Assembly: GCA_022800315.1 (NCBI GenBank) | Contig: JAAWQC010000009.1 | Coordinates: 1 to 64,000 of the forward strand | Length of the DNA: 64,000 nucleotides | Direction: 5' to 3' | Origin: Clostridiales bacterium | Lineage (GTDB): Bacteria > Bacillota > Clostridia > Oscillospirales > Acutalibacteraceae | Shown here: in pieces, positions 49,556 to 58,535 of the stretch | Numbering within the stretch: the stretch's first letter is position 1 | Layout of the letters: every line of letters begins with the position of its first letter | Made by a program: the position numbers and the translations under genes | Notes under the pieces: model-generated | Told to the model about the DNA's origin: nothing | Seen by the model: only the letters and a program-made list of their open reading frames with translations | The model's database searches: none

Positions 49556-50659
49556 GTGGTTCCCCTGAAAAAGAATACTCAGATCAGCGTGTCTCAATTG
49601 GTGTGCCTGCTGCTGGCCAGCCGGCTGACCACGGCCATGACCGCCTCCCCTGCGGGGGGGCCGGCGGGATTCGGTTCCAGTATGCTGGTGTCGGTGGTGC
49701 TGCAAATCCCTCTGCTGCTGATACTGCTGCTGCCCACCTGGTGGTTCAGCCGCCGTACCAACCGGTCGGGGACGATCGATTATGCCTATGTGCTGTTCGG
49801 CCCGAAGGGGGGCGGAGCGGTGGCGGCCCTGTATGGTCTGCTCTGCCTCGTGATCGTGAACGCCGACCTGCTGCGTTTTCAGACCTTCGTGTCGGTGGCT
49901 CTGTCCCCTGGTATGTCCCGCATAGCCCTGTGCGGCACGCTGGTGGTGGGGGTGTTCTTCGCCGCCTCCTGCGGGCTGCAGGCCGTCGCCCGCGCCGCCG
50001 GCGTGGCGGTGGTGGTGGTGATCGCCGCTATGGTGTTCACCTTGTTTTCCCTCCTGCCCGAGATGCGGGGCGTCCACTTCCTGTCACCCCTGTACGACGG
50101 GGTGTATCCGGTGGTGGAGGGCGCGCTGTACGAGCTGCCCCGCTCCATCGAGGTGGCGGTGGTGGGGATGCTGCTGCCCTACGTCCGCGGCAGCTCCTCA
50201 AAGGGCTACGCGGTATGGACGACGGTGCTGGCCGGCGTGCTGGTGCTGATGCAGGCGACTATTACCGGCGTGCTGGGGGATTTCGCCGCACAGGTGCGTT
50301 TTCCCTATTATACGGCCGTCACCGCCGCCGACGTGGGGATCATCCAGCGGATGGATCTGATCGCGGTGGCCGTGTGGCTGGTGGTCCTGTTCGTCAAGAT
50401 GGCCTTTTACTCTATGCTGTATATGAGCTGCGCCCAGCGGATATTCGGGAAAAACCGCAAACCCCTGTACGCTGTCGCGGGGGGCGGGACGGTTTTCGTG
50501 ACCGGTTTGTCCTTTGCCGGTTTGGCGGCCCAGAGTGAGCAGGAGGCGTCGGTCCCCGTCTATCTGATCATCGCGGGACTGTTTGCGGTGGCGCTGCCCC
50601 TGGTACTGGTGCTGGCGGATATGGTGCGGGAACGGCGGGCGCGCCGGGCACGGGCGTGA
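49556..50659 (+). CDS. spore germination receptor B subunit (GerAB/GerKB type)
   Basis: A 367-residue membrane protein of the amino-acid/polyamine/cation transporter superfamily with about ten helices. It starts with the typical ISVSQLVCLLLASRL segment of GerB subunits, which are thought to hold the germinant-binding pocket. Start GTG 49556 follows AAGGA by eight bases. It lies 28 bases after the A-subunit gene and 43 before the C-subunit gene, and all three should be expressed in the forespore. Confidence 0.9.
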   Translation: MVPLKKNTQISVSQLVCLLLASRLTTAMTASPAGGPAGFGSSMLVSVVLQIPLLLILLLPTWWFSRRTNRSGTIDYAYVLFGPKGGGAVAALYGLLCLVIVNADLLRFQTFVSVALSPGMSRIALCGTLVVGVFFAASCGLQAVARAAGVAVVVVIAAMVFTLFSLLPEMRGVHFLSPLYDGVYPVVEGALYELPRSIEVAVVGMLLPYVRGSSSKGYAVWTTVLAGVLVLMQATITGVLGDFAAQVRFPYYTAVTAADVGIIQRMDLIAVAVWLVVLFVKMAFYSMLYMSCAQRIFGKNRKPLYAVAGGGTVFVTGLSFAGLAAQSEQEASVPVYLIIAGLFAVALPLVLVLADMVRERRARRARA

Positions 50660-50702
50660 ACCGGGTTAACGATCGTTTTTTACGAAAGGCGGGACGGCTC
50701 CG

Positions 50703-51854
50703 ATGAAGGTATGGGCGATATTGATCGCGCTGGCGCTGGGCATGGCCCTGATCCCCAGCTGTAAAGAAAAATCACAGGTCAGCAGCCGGGTGATCGTGAC
50801 GGCGGTGGGGATCGACGGTGTGCCGACAGAGGGGGAGGCCGGCGAAAACGGCGATGTGAGGCTGTCGGTGCAGTCGGTGGAACCCCTGCTCACCTCCGGC
50901 AGCCTCACCGAACAGCAGGATAACGCCACCGGCGTTTACGAGGCGGAGGGGGCTTCGGTGGCCGACGCCCTGCACACCTTCGTTTCCCTCACAGGGCGCA
51001 GCGCCTTTATCATGCACAACCGGGTGATCGCTTTGGGGATGGAACAGGCGCAAAGCCGGACGCTTTCCTCCCTGACCGACTACTTTATCCGCAATCATGA
51101 GGGACGACCCCTGGTGGATGTGGTCATCAGCCGCACCACGGCGGCCGACCTGCTGAATCTGAAGTCCACTGCCTTTACCGTCCCGGCTGAGCAAATCTCC
51201 ATGATGCTGCGGGAGGGACGGCACCGGGGCGCCGCGGTGCGTACCCGTCTGCTGGACCTGGAGCGGGCCTCCAGCGGCATGTACGACGTGGCCGTTCCCA
51301 TCGTGGAGGTCGGCGGGGAGGGGGAGGACCAGACCGCGTCGGTCACCGGAACCGCCCTGTTCCGCGGCGGCGTATACGCGGGGGAAGCGGATATCGACGC
51401 CACCCGCGGCCTGCTTTTCCTCCGGGGAGAGCTGGAAACGTCCCCCTATGTGCTGGAGCTGGGGGACCAGGGCCGCATCACGGCGGAGGTGGAAAGAGCC
51501 TCCTGCTCCATTCGGGTGGAACGGGAGGGAGACGGCGTCCGTTTTCACATTTCGGTCGACGTCCGGGCGGAAATCGCCGATGAAACCAAACCGCAGAAAA
51601 TGATGCGGGAAAATCTCGACCATATCAACACAGCCCTGTCGGAACGGATTGAGGCGGATATCCGCCGCGCCATTGATCAGTCGGTTCTGCGGAGCGGCTG
51701 CGACGTAATCGGCCTCGAGAGGCTGATGATGCAGCAGGAGCCGGAGCTGGTCAAGGGATCGGAAGACCGCTGGCCGGCGGGACTGAAGGACTGCTCCTAC
51801 GAAATAGAGGTGAAAGCCGTCGTCGATAAATTTGGCGAAGAGGCGGAGCACTGA
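50703..51854 (+). CDS. spore germination receptor C subunit lipoprotein (GerAC/GerKC type)
   Basis: A 383-residue lipoprotein. The signal peptide ends in the lipobox LIPSC (about residue 20); the mature protein has the Ger(x)C layout with VIVTAVGIDGV at the start, GRSAFIMHNRVIALG, and a C-terminal domain of alternating strands and helices ending in YEIEVKAVVDKFG. It docks on the A and B subunits at the outer face of the inner spore membrane. Its TGA stop lies in the left arm of a 35-bp palindrome, so the terminator starts before translation ends. Confidence 0.92.
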   Translation: MKVWAILIALALGMALIPSCKEKSQVSSRVIVTAVGIDGVPTEGEAGENGDVRLSVQSVEPLLTSGSLTEQQDNATGVYEAEGASVADALHTFVSLTGRSAFIMHNRVIALGMEQAQSRTLSSLTDYFIRNHEGRPLVDVVISRTTAADLLNLKSTAFTVPAEQISMMLREGRHRGAAVRTRLLDLERASSGMYDVAVPIVEVGGEGEDQTASVTGTALFRGGVYAGEADIDATRGLLFLRGELETSPYVLELGDQGRITAEVERASCSIRVEREGDGVRFHISVDVRAEIADETKPQKMMRENLDHINTALSERIEADIRRAIDQSVLRSGCDVIGLERLMMQQEPELVKGSEDRWPAGLKDCSYEIEVKAVVDKFGEEAEH

Positions 51855-51924
51855 CCACAAGACGATAAACAGGACGGACGATCGGTTATCCGATCGTCCG
51901 TCCTGTTTATCGTCTTGTGGTCAG
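51851..51924. terminator. 35-bp perfect palindrome, bidirectional terminator over two stop codons
   Basis: Bases 51851-51885 are perfectly complementary to 51890-51924 around the loop TTAT. The left arm holds the stop codon of the germinant receptor C gene (51852-51854) and the right arm that of the convergent DUF1963 gene (51921-51923). The stem is far longer than a normal terminator. There is no pronounced U tract. Confidence 0.75.
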
Positions 51925-52568
51925 CAGCAATCCCAGCTGTAACTCACCGATGAGAAATCGAGGTTTACCAGCTCTTCCAGCGTGATAATAAAGCGGCAGG
52001 CTCCGCAGTCACCGAAATGGATATTGCAGTTATCCGCCAGCTGAAGCAGCAGGAACTCCTCGTCCGGCTCCAATTCCCCGTCCTGTGGGAAATAGGGATA
52101 GCCGCCTATCTGGCAGTCCTCATAGATTTCGTTGGACAGGACCGGCGGGTCAAAGGTCATCCTGCACGGCTCATCAAAGGGAAGCGCCGCGCGATACGCC
52201 TCGTCGGCAAAGGGATGTTCGGTCAGCAGCCCGTCGTCGGATTCCGCGATATCGGCGATATAGCGTACGACAGGCGACGAGTACAGGCCATAAACGTCGT
52301 CCCAGCCAACGAAAAACTGCAGCATCCCCTCACTGGGAAGCAGACCGATGGAGGGAACCTCCTTCAGGTTGATCTGCGCCATAAACAGCAGGGGTTTTCC
52401 GTTTTCCCCCAGGGGATAGTCCGCCGCTGAACGCAGATAGGGGCAGCCGCCCAGCTTGCTTTCCCACACGCGGCCTTCGTCCTCTTGAAAATCTATACCG
52501 ATGATCGGCAGGCTCCAGCCATGTTCCTCCAGCTGGTCCAGATAGTGTTGAATTTTCTTATTTGACAT
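51921..52568 (-). CDS. DUF1963/YwqG-like protein
   Basis: A 215-residue cytoplasmic protein of the YwqG type. The pattern SKLGGCPYLRSAADYPLGENGKPLLFMAQIN, then GLLPSEGMLQFFVGWDD, and GGYPYFPQDGE and QLADNCNIHFGDCGACRFII, is characteristic. The family is found as immunity or toxin-neighbour proteins and as orphans, and its biochemical function is unknown. ATG 52568 is preceded by GGAGAG. The final residues, ending in WDCC, are encoded next to the palindrome that spans its stop codon. Confidence 0.87.
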   Translation of the reverse strand: MSNKKIQHYLDQLEEHGWSLPIIGIDFQEDEGRVWESKLGGCPYLRSAADYPLGENGKPLLFMAQINLKEVPSIGLLPSEGMLQFFVGWDDVYGLYSSPVVRYIADIAESDDGLLTEHPFADEAYRAALPFDEPCRMTFDPPVLSNEIYEDCQIGGYPYFPQDGELEPDEEFLLLQLADNCNIHFGDCGACRFIITLEELVNLDFSSVSYSWDCC

Positions 52569-52624
52569 CGTTTCTCTCCTTATGATTTTGTCAGGTTACG
52601 CCCTTCCTGGGAAGGGGCACCGGG

Positions 52625-53887
52625 CTATTCCGCTTTTTTATCGATAAACTCGGGGCGGAGTTTGGAATACAGGATTTTCTGTTCGCTGTAGAGGCTGTAA
52701 TAACCCGACAGCATATAGCTGACCGCCACCGCCAGCGCCACATACAGGATACCGTCCGCGCCGAACAGCTCAAGGCCGAGAATGATGGAGGTGAGGGGGC
52801 AGTTGGTCACGCCGCAGAACACGGCTGCCAGTCCCAGACCCGCACCGAAGGAGGGATTCAGACCCAGCAGGCCGCCCATAACGTTGCCGAAGGTAGCGCC
52901 GCAGAAGAAAACCGGGATGATCTCCCCGCCCTTGAAGCTGGCGCCCAGGGTGACGGCGGTGAACAGCATTTTCAGCGCAAAGGCCTCCGGCCGTGCCTCA
53001 CCGCCCAGCGCGCGGGCGATCACCTGCATGCCGGTGCCGTTGTAATCCCCCGTGCCGGTCAGCAGGGTCAGCGCGATGATCAGACCGCCGCCGGTCAGAG
53101 CGATCAGATAGGGGTTCTTGATATACCGCTGGTACAGCACGCGGAACAGCTGCATCACCACACAGAACAGGACGCTGAGCAGGGCGCACAGAGCGGCCAG
53201 GCCGATGGTCTGCAGCGCCGGGAGCAGGGACAGCTCCGGAACCCCCGTCATGACGAACTGGGTGGGGGCCACCGCGAAACGGGCTGCCAGCCAGGCCCCG
53301 GTCAGGGAGGAGAGCAGGCAGGGGACGATGGCGGAATAGTACATCACACCGACGCTGATGACTTCCATGGAAAAGACGGTAGCGGTCAGGGGGGTTCCGA
53401 ACAGGGCGGAAAAAGCGGCGCTCATGCCGCACATGGTGATGATGCGGGCGTCCTTGTCATCCAGCCGCATCCATCGTCCGATCTGGGCGGAAATGCTGCC
53501 GCCCAGCTGCAGCGCCGCGCCCTCCCGGCCCGACGACCCGCCGAAGAGGTGGGTGATGACGGTGCTGATGAAGATCAGGGGCGCGGTCTTCAGCGGCAGC
53601 TTTTCATTGCCCCGCACCGCCATCAGCACAAAGTTGGTGCCCCGGTCCTTTTCCATCCCGCACAGGCGGTACATCAGCACGATGGCCAATCCGCCCAGCG
53701 GCAGCAGATAGAGCAGCCAGGGATGCCCCATCCTCCACGTGCCCGCTATCTCGATGCTGTAGTGGAACAGGATGCCCACGCCGCCGACCACCACCCCGAT
53801 GATCAGGGAAAAAACCACCCACCGCAAAAAGGTGAGCAGGTCGGTTTTTCCCTGCAGCAGGCGTTCCTTCAGATGTTCCATGGTCAT
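52625..53887 (-). CDS. CLC family anion channel/transporter, possibly fluoride-type
   Basis: A 420-residue membrane protein with about ten helices. The gate-region motif is HLFGGSSGREGAALQLGGS, with the Glu that couples protons. The usual chloride-selectivity loop GSGIP is missing; the corresponding region reads RGTNFVLMAVRGN, as in the CLC-F branch that exports fluoride in exchange for protons. The Phe-Lys-Gly-Gly-Glu motif (FKGGEIIP) is present too. Fluoride specificity is inference; I found no fluoride-riboswitch consensus in the region before the gene. ATG 53887 follows GAGGGGG. Confidence 0.85.
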   Translation of the reverse strand: MTMEHLKERLLQGKTDLLTFLRWVVFSLIIGVVVGGVGILFHYSIEIAGTWRMGHPWLLYLLPLGGLAIVLMYRLCGMEKDRGTNFVLMAVRGNEKLPLKTAPLIFISTVITHLFGGSSGREGAALQLGGSISAQIGRWMRLDDKDARIITMCGMSAAFSALFGTPLTATVFSMEVISVGVMYYSAIVPCLLSSLTGAWLAARFAVAPTQFVMTGVPELSLLPALQTIGLAALCALLSVLFCVVMQLFRVLYQRYIKNPYLIALTGGGLIIALTLLTGTGDYNGTGMQVIARALGGEARPEAFALKMLFTAVTLGASFKGGEIIPVFFCGATFGNVMGGLLGLNPSFGAGLGLAAVFCGVTNCPLTSIILGLELFGADGILYVALAVAVSYMLSGYYSLYSEQKILYSKLRPEFIDKKAE

Positions 53888-54049
53888 GTGGTTCCCCCTC
53901 TGTGTGACGGTGACATTGCATACGGGTTAATGGATGCGCAACAGTATGGAGAGCGTTTATTTCCTTCGCGGTAAAGATAACCGTACATTCTGTATGGCGC
54001 TGCTGAACGTATCACTGCCTCTGCTAAAAGAGAAGACACAGCTCGTTTC

Positions 54050-54081
54050 GCAAAGATACGGCAGGGGGTTCCCTGCCGTAT
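54050..54081 (-). terminator. intrinsic terminator of the glycosyltransferase gene
   Basis: ATACGGCAGGG (54056-54066) pairs with CCCTGCCGTAT (54071-54081), an 11-bp stem with GGTT loop just downstream of the minus-strand stop. CTTTG follows, so the U tract is short. Confidence 0.7.
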
Positions 54082-54112
54082 GTTGATAGGGCTCCGTATG
54101 CGGTTCGATGGC

Positions 54113-55306
54113 TCAGCGGATTTTTTTGGCGTTGTAGGGCAGCGGCCCCGGCCATTTTTGCAGTATCTCCGTATACCGCTGATACGCCCGGTCCACCGCC
54201 GTATCCCACGACAGATAAATGTGTTCGCCGGCGTTGCGGCCCACCCGGCCCGGATTGTCCCGGCTCTGGCAGGCGTCCAGCAGCACCCGGGCGCAGTCGT
54301 CGGCGTTTTCCTCTGCAAGAAAGCCGGTGAAATCCTGCTCGATCCCCTCCGACGCGCAGCTTCCACGCACCAGCAGGGCGGGACATTCGCAGGCGGCGGC
54401 CTCCTTCACCACGATGCCGGAGGTATCGTAGGTGGAGGGGAAGAGGAAGATGTCCGCCATGCTGTAATAGACCCGCAGCTTTTCCCGGTCGTAGACAGGG
54501 CCGGTGAAGGTGACCTGCTCCTGCATGCCGAGGGCCTCGGAGTAGGCGCGGATGTCCGGCGCGTCGTAGCCGTCCCCCACCATGAACGCGCGGAAGGGCA
54601 GCCCGGCCTTTTTGGCGCGGGACAGGGTATCGAGAATCAGGCGGACGTTTTTGTACCACATCATCCGCCCGACGAACAGGAAGACGAACTCGTCGTCTTT
54701 TACCCCGTATTTCTGCCGCAGGGATTCCACCCTGTCCTCTTCCGCCTTGCCGAAGGCGAAGTCGGTGCCGTTTTCCATCACCCGGTAGCCGCCGCGGTAG
54801 CCGATGCGGCGCAGCGCCTCGCCGCAGCCCTTGGTGACCACCCAAACCTCGTCCACCGCCTTGATGTTCTCCAGCAGAAAGCGCATGGCGATCTTGCGGA
54901 ATTCGGGCAGGCGCACCCGCTTTTTGATATCAATGTCGAACATGGTATGGTAGGTAAGCACCACCGGCACACGGGGGTGGAAATTGATATTTTTCACCAG
55001 CACCGACGACGCGAAGGGTGCGTGGATATGCATCAGGTCGAAATGCCGGGCGCGCAGCTTGAGCAGGGTGTCGGGTGAGAAGGGATTCCCCGCCCGGTAG
55101 CCGATGCGCTTATCCAGCGGGATGGAATGATAGCGGAACACGTCGAATGGATAGTGGTCCACCACACCTTTATAGCTGGGCGTGACCACCGTGACGTCGC
55201 AGTGGTTTTTCTGCAGGATGGTGGCGTAATTTTTGACCGTCTGGGCCACACCGTCGATGGTGGGCGGAAAGGAGTCGTTGAATTCCCCGACATGCAGGCG
55301 TTTCAT
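54113..55306 (-). CDS. GT4-family glycosyltransferase
   Basis: A 397-residue GT-B enzyme. The N-terminal half has FNDSFPPTIDGVAQTVKNYA and HIHAPF, the acceptor side; the C-terminal half has FVGRMMWYKNVRLILD, PSTYDTSGIVVKEAAACECP with the Glu of the nucleotide-sugar site, and is typical of GT4. The start resembles the diacylglycerol glycosyltransferases and PimB-like enzymes, so glycolipid synthesis at the membrane is a plausible role. ATG 55306 follows GAGGGGG; an upstream in-frame ATG at 55333 would put that site inside the gene. The sugar donor is uncertain. Confidence 0.9.
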   Translation of the reverse strand: MKRLHVGEFNDSFPPTIDGVAQTVKNYATILQKNHCDVTVVTPSYKGVVDHYPFDVFRYHSIPLDKRIGYRAGNPFSPDTLLKLRARHFDLMHIHAPFASSVLVKNINFHPRVPVVLTYHTMFDIDIKKRVRLPEFRKIAMRFLLENIKAVDEVWVVTKGCGEALRRIGYRGGYRVMENGTDFAFGKAEEDRVESLRQKYGVKDDEFVFLFVGRMMWYKNVRLILDTLSRAKKAGLPFRAFMVGDGYDAPDIRAYSEALGMQEQVTFTGPVYDREKLRVYYSMADIFLFPSTYDTSGIVVKEAAACECPALLVRGSCASEGIEQDFTGFLAEENADDCARVLLDACQSRDNPGRVGRNAGEHIYLSWDTAVDRAYQRYTEILQKWPGPLPYNAKKIR

Positions 55307-55664
55307 GTGGTCGGTTCCCCCTCTGTTGATCAAAGCGTATGCAGGTCTCTGTTCCTTATTCTACACAGTTTCCCCCGTTCATTCAAGTAGGGGGCGCCAA
55401 CATGACGGAAAAGTCATCTCCTGACAAAAAAATCTCCAGTTTTTCGCCGCCGCATATTTAAAGTCGGACCAAAATACGCTATACTATCTCTATGCATTAT
55501 TTTCCGCTGATACCTGCATGCTCCTCCGTCCTGGGGCGGTGCTGTACCATCGGTGCATGGTGGAAAAATCGGAGACAGGCGGGGCCTATACCGTGGAGGA
55601 TGGCGGCGTCGCCTGACAATCCGCCCGGTTTAATTTTAATAACGTAAAAAACAGGAGGCAGGTT
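55307..55664. other. intergenic region with hprK promoter and long leader
   Basis: About 360 bases between the divergent glycosyltransferase and hprK genes. The promoter of hprK is described separately. The resulting leader of about 170 bases is GC-rich and contains several possible stems, but I cannot match it to a known riboswitch. Confidence 0.45.
55457..55485 (+). promoter_or_regulatory. candidate promoter of hprK
   Basis: TTTAAA (55457-55462), a 17-base spacer and TATACT (55480-55485). The -10 box is good, the -35 box poor. The long leader that follows reaches ATG 55665. Confidence 0.45.
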
Positions 55665-56630
55665 ATGACAAAGGCATTTACCGTCTCGATGGCGGACATC
55701 ATCGAGGAGAATATGCTGGAAACGGTGTACATGCCCGCCCACCCAGAAAATTTGATGGTTGCCTGCAGCGACGTCAATCGTCCCGGTCTGGCTATCGGCG
55801 GGTATTTCGATTATTTCGACAAGGACCGCATTCAGATCATGGGGAAGAGCGAACATGGCTATCTGGCCGACCTCAGCCAGGAGACGCGAAAAAAGCGTAT
55901 CGATGAGTTCATCTCCCGGACGCCGCCGGCGGTGGTGGTGACCCGCGGGCTGGAGATCCTGCCCGAGCTGCGGGAGAGCTGCGAGCGGTACCAGGTGGCC
56001 CTGCTCTCCACCAAGGAGGCCACCTCCAGCTTTATGGCCACCCTGATCGCCTATCTCAATGTGGAGCTGGCGCCCCGCATCACCCGCCACGGCGTGTTTG
56101 TGGAGGTGTACGGCGAGGGCGTGCTGCTGGTGGGCGACAGCGGCGTGGGCAAGAGCGAAACCGCCATCGAGCTGATCAAGCGGGGACATCGCCTCATCGC
56201 CGACGACGCGGTGGAAATCCGGCGGGTATCCTCCAAATCGCTGGTGGGCTGCGCGCCGGAGAATATCCGCCACTTTATCGAGCTGCGGGGCATCGGCATC
56301 ATCAACGCCCGCCGCATCTTCGGCATGGGCGCGGTCAAGGTGACCGAGAAGATCAACATGGTCATCCAACTGGAACAGTGGGACAACGAAAAAATTTACG
56401 ACCGCATGGGCCTGGAGAACGAGTATACCGAAATACTGGGCATCACCGTCCCCATGCTGACCATCCCCGTCAAGCCGGGACGCAACCTGGCCATCATCAT
56501 CGAGGTGGCGGCCATGAATTACCGGCAGAAGAAGATGGGCTACAACGCTGCCCAGGAGCTGATGCACAATCTGGGCATGACCCAGGAGCCGCCCGCCCCC
56601 AAGGTGAAGGCGGAATGGGAAGGGATGTAA
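55665..56630 (+). CDS. hprK: HPr kinase/phosphorylase
   Basis: A 321-residue bifunctional enzyme that phosphorylates HPr at Ser46 in response to ATP and fructose-1,6-bisphosphate and reverses this with phosphate, which sets carbon catabolite control. Walker A is VGDSGVGKSETAIELI (about residues 156-171), followed by HRLIADDAVEI and the family signature LRGIGIINARRIFGMGAV. The N-terminal domain (about 1-130) matches in length. AGGAGG precedes ATG 55665. It heads a plus-strand cluster with PHP, ROK, murB, rapZ and whiA genes. Confidence 0.95.
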   Translation: MTKAFTVSMADIIEENMLETVYMPAHPENLMVACSDVNRPGLAIGGYFDYFDKDRIQIMGKSEHGYLADLSQETRKKRIDEFISRTPPAVVVTRGLEILPELRESCERYQVALLSTKEATSSFMATLIAYLNVELAPRITRHGVFVEVYGEGVLLVGDSGVGKSETAIELIKRGHRLIADDAVEIRRVSSKSLVGCAPENIRHFIELRGIGIINARRIFGMGAVKVTEKINMVIQLEQWDNEKIYDRMGLENEYTEILGITVPMLTIPVKPGRNLAIIIEVAAMNYRQKKMGYNAAQELMHNLGMTQEPPAPKVKAEWEGM

Positions 56631-56664
56631 TCCGGCGCACGCCGCAGAAAAGGAGAACCTCCAC

Positions 56665-57393
56665 GTGAACGACGTAACCTTGATAGCCGACCTCCACTGC
56701 CACACCCTGGCCTCCACCCACGCTTACTGCACCGTGACCGAGCTGGCGCGGATGGCGCGGGAGAACGGTTTGCTGGCGGTGGCCTGTACCGACCACGGTA
56801 CCGGCGGTCCTGATTCCCCTCATCTCTGGCATTTTTCCAATCTCCATGTGCTGCCCAAACAGATTGAGGGGATACGGGTGCTGCAGGGGGCGGAGGCCAA
56901 TGTCATAGACTTCGGCGGCGCCATCGATCTGCCCGCCGGCATCCTCGCCCGGTTGGAGCTGGTGATTGCCTCCATGCACGGCGGCATCATGCCGGAGGGA
57001 CATCATATGGAAGCCTGTACCGCCGCCTGGCTGAAGGTGGCGGAGAATCCCGATATCGATATCATCGGCCATTCGGGTATTCCCGAATATACCTATGATT
57101 TTGAGACGGTCATCCCCGCCTTCGGCCGCGGCGGCAAGGCGGTGGAGATCAACGAGACGACCTTCCGTGCCCGGTCGTCCTCCATCCCCAACTGCCGCCG
57201 CATCGCTGAGACCTGTAAAAAATACGGGGTTCGGGTCGCGGTGGATACCGACGCCCATTACGGCACCCAGGCGGGCCGGGCGCCCCAATCCCTCGCCATG
57301 CTGCGGGAGATCGACTTCCCGCCCAAACTGATCGTCAATTCCAGCTTGGAGCGGCTGGCTGCCTTTTTGTCCGAGCGCGGCGTCGCGCTGTAA
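56665..57393 (+). CDS. PHP domain phosphoesterase (YcdX-like)
   Basis: A 242-residue metal-dependent phosphoesterase. The PHP motifs are present in order: DLHCHTLASTHA, CTDHGTGG, EAN, SMHGG, GHSG and DTDAHYG, enough for a trinuclear metal site as in YcdX. The protein fits the clostridial phosphatases found next to hprK. The substrate is unknown. Start GTG 56665 follows AAGGAG by nine bases. It is 34 bases after hprK and likely in one operon. Confidence 0.9.
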   Translation: MNDVTLIADLHCHTLASTHAYCTVTELARMARENGLLAVACTDHGTGGPDSPHLWHFSNLHVLPKQIEGIRVLQGAEANVIDFGGAIDLPAGILARLELVIASMHGGIMPEGHHMEACTAAWLKVAENPDIDIIGHSGIPEYTYDFETVIPAFGRGGKAVEINETTFRARSSSIPNCRRIAETCKKYGVRVAVDTDAHYGTQAGRAPQSLAMLREIDFPPKLIVNSSLERLAAFLSERGVAL

Positions 57394-57497
57394 CGGGACA
57401 GCTCCCCAAGATGGGAAGGATCGGCGGCCCGGCCGCCTGAAACTTATAGATTACCTGCCGGTTACGGCATAAAACGGGAAAGGATTGGAGTATCATT

Positions 57498-58439
57498 ATG
57501 TACAGAGTGGGAATCGACCTCGGCGGCACCAACATCAAGGCGGGGGTCGTGGATGAAAACTATCGCATTATCGCGGACGCCCGGTGCAAGACACGACTGC
57601 CCCGGCCCTCCCGGGAAATCCTGATGGATATGGCCCGCGTCGCCAAGGAAGCGGTGGAAAAGGCGGGGCTGACCATGGACGACATCCACAGTGTGGGCAT
57701 CGGCATCCCCGGCACCTGCAACGCCGACACCGGCGTGGTGGAATACGCCTGCAACGTGGGGTTTGAAAACGTCCCGGTGCAGGAGGAGATGAGCGCCCTG
57801 CTGGGCAGGCCCGTCTACATAGAGAACGACGCCAACGCCGCCGCTTTGGGCGAGGCGCTGGCCGGCGCGGCCAAGGGGGCGCAAAGCGCGGTGTGCATCA
57901 CACTGGGCACCGGCGTCGGCGGCGGTATCATCATCGACGGCCACATATACGGCGGCTTCAACTTCGCCGGCGCGGAGCTGGGCCATATCGTCATCATGGT
58001 GGACGGCGAGCTGTGCGGCTGCGGCCGTCAGGGCTGCTGGGAGGCTTACGCCTCCGCCACCGCCCTCATCAACCAGACCCGCCAGGCCATGATCAACCAC
58101 CCCGACAGCGGGCTGTGGAAGATCGCGGAGGATCTGGAGCTGGTGGACGGCCGCACCGCCTTCGACGGTATGCGGGCGGGTGACCCGGTGGCCAAACAGG
58201 TGGTGGACACCTACATCAAGTATATCGCCTGCGGGCTGATCAATGTCATCAACATCTTCCAGCCCGAGGTGCTGTGCATCGGCGGCGGCATCTGCAAGGA
58301 GGGGGATACCCTCCTTCTCCCGCTGAAAAAGCACATCGAGCGGGAGCGGTACAGCAAGTACAGCACCCACCAGACCAGGCTCTGCGTGGCGGAGCTGGGC
58401 AACGACGCGGGAATCATCGGCGCCGCGTATCTGGGCTAG
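57498..58439 (+). CDS. glcK: ROK-family glucokinase
   Basis: A 313-residue sugar kinase. The phosphate loop GIDLGGTNIKAG is at the start, the catalytic Asp is in ENDANAAALGE, and the ROK zinc motif is CGCGRQGCWE after GAELGHIV. This set is that of glucokinases of the ROK group, which make glucose-6-phosphate from ATP and free glucose. ATG 57498 has AAAGGATTGGAG upstream. Its TAG stop lies in a 13-bp stem (58433-58463). Its place beside hprK fits a role in carbon flow. Confidence 0.9.
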   Translation: MYRVGIDLGGTNIKAGVVDENYRIIADARCKTRLPRPSREILMDMARVAKEAVEKAGLTMDDIHSVGIGIPGTCNADTGVVEYACNVGFENVPVQEEMSALLGRPVYIENDANAAALGEALAGAAKGAQSAVCITLGTGVGGGIIIDGHIYGGFNFAGAELGHIVIMVDGELCGCGRQGCWEAYASATALINQTRQAMINHPDSGLWKIAEDLELVDGRTAFDGMRAGDPVAKQVVDTYIKYIACGLINVINIFQPEVLCIGGGICKEGDTLLLPLKKHIERERYSKYSTHQTRLCVAELGNDAGIIGAAYLG

Positions 58440-58463
58440 TACGGATTTCGTCCGTACTAGCCC
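58433..58463 (+). terminator. stem-loop over the glucokinase stop codon
   Basis: GGGCTAGTACGGA (58433-58445) pairs with TCCGTACTAGCCC (58451-58463) around TTTCG. The left arm includes the TAG stop. No U tract follows, so it may reduce but not stop readthrough into murB. Confidence 0.5.
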
Positions 58464-58535
58464 GGGGGACTGATTCCCACCGCGCAGGGTCCACGGAAAA
58501 CCGGGGAAAATTCATCGGATAAAAGGGGAATGGCT

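Noticed and set aside
53888-54112. Fluoride riboswitch upstream of the CLC gene
   Set aside because: I looked for the conserved GGxGAUGG core and following pairing elements on the minus strand and did not find them.
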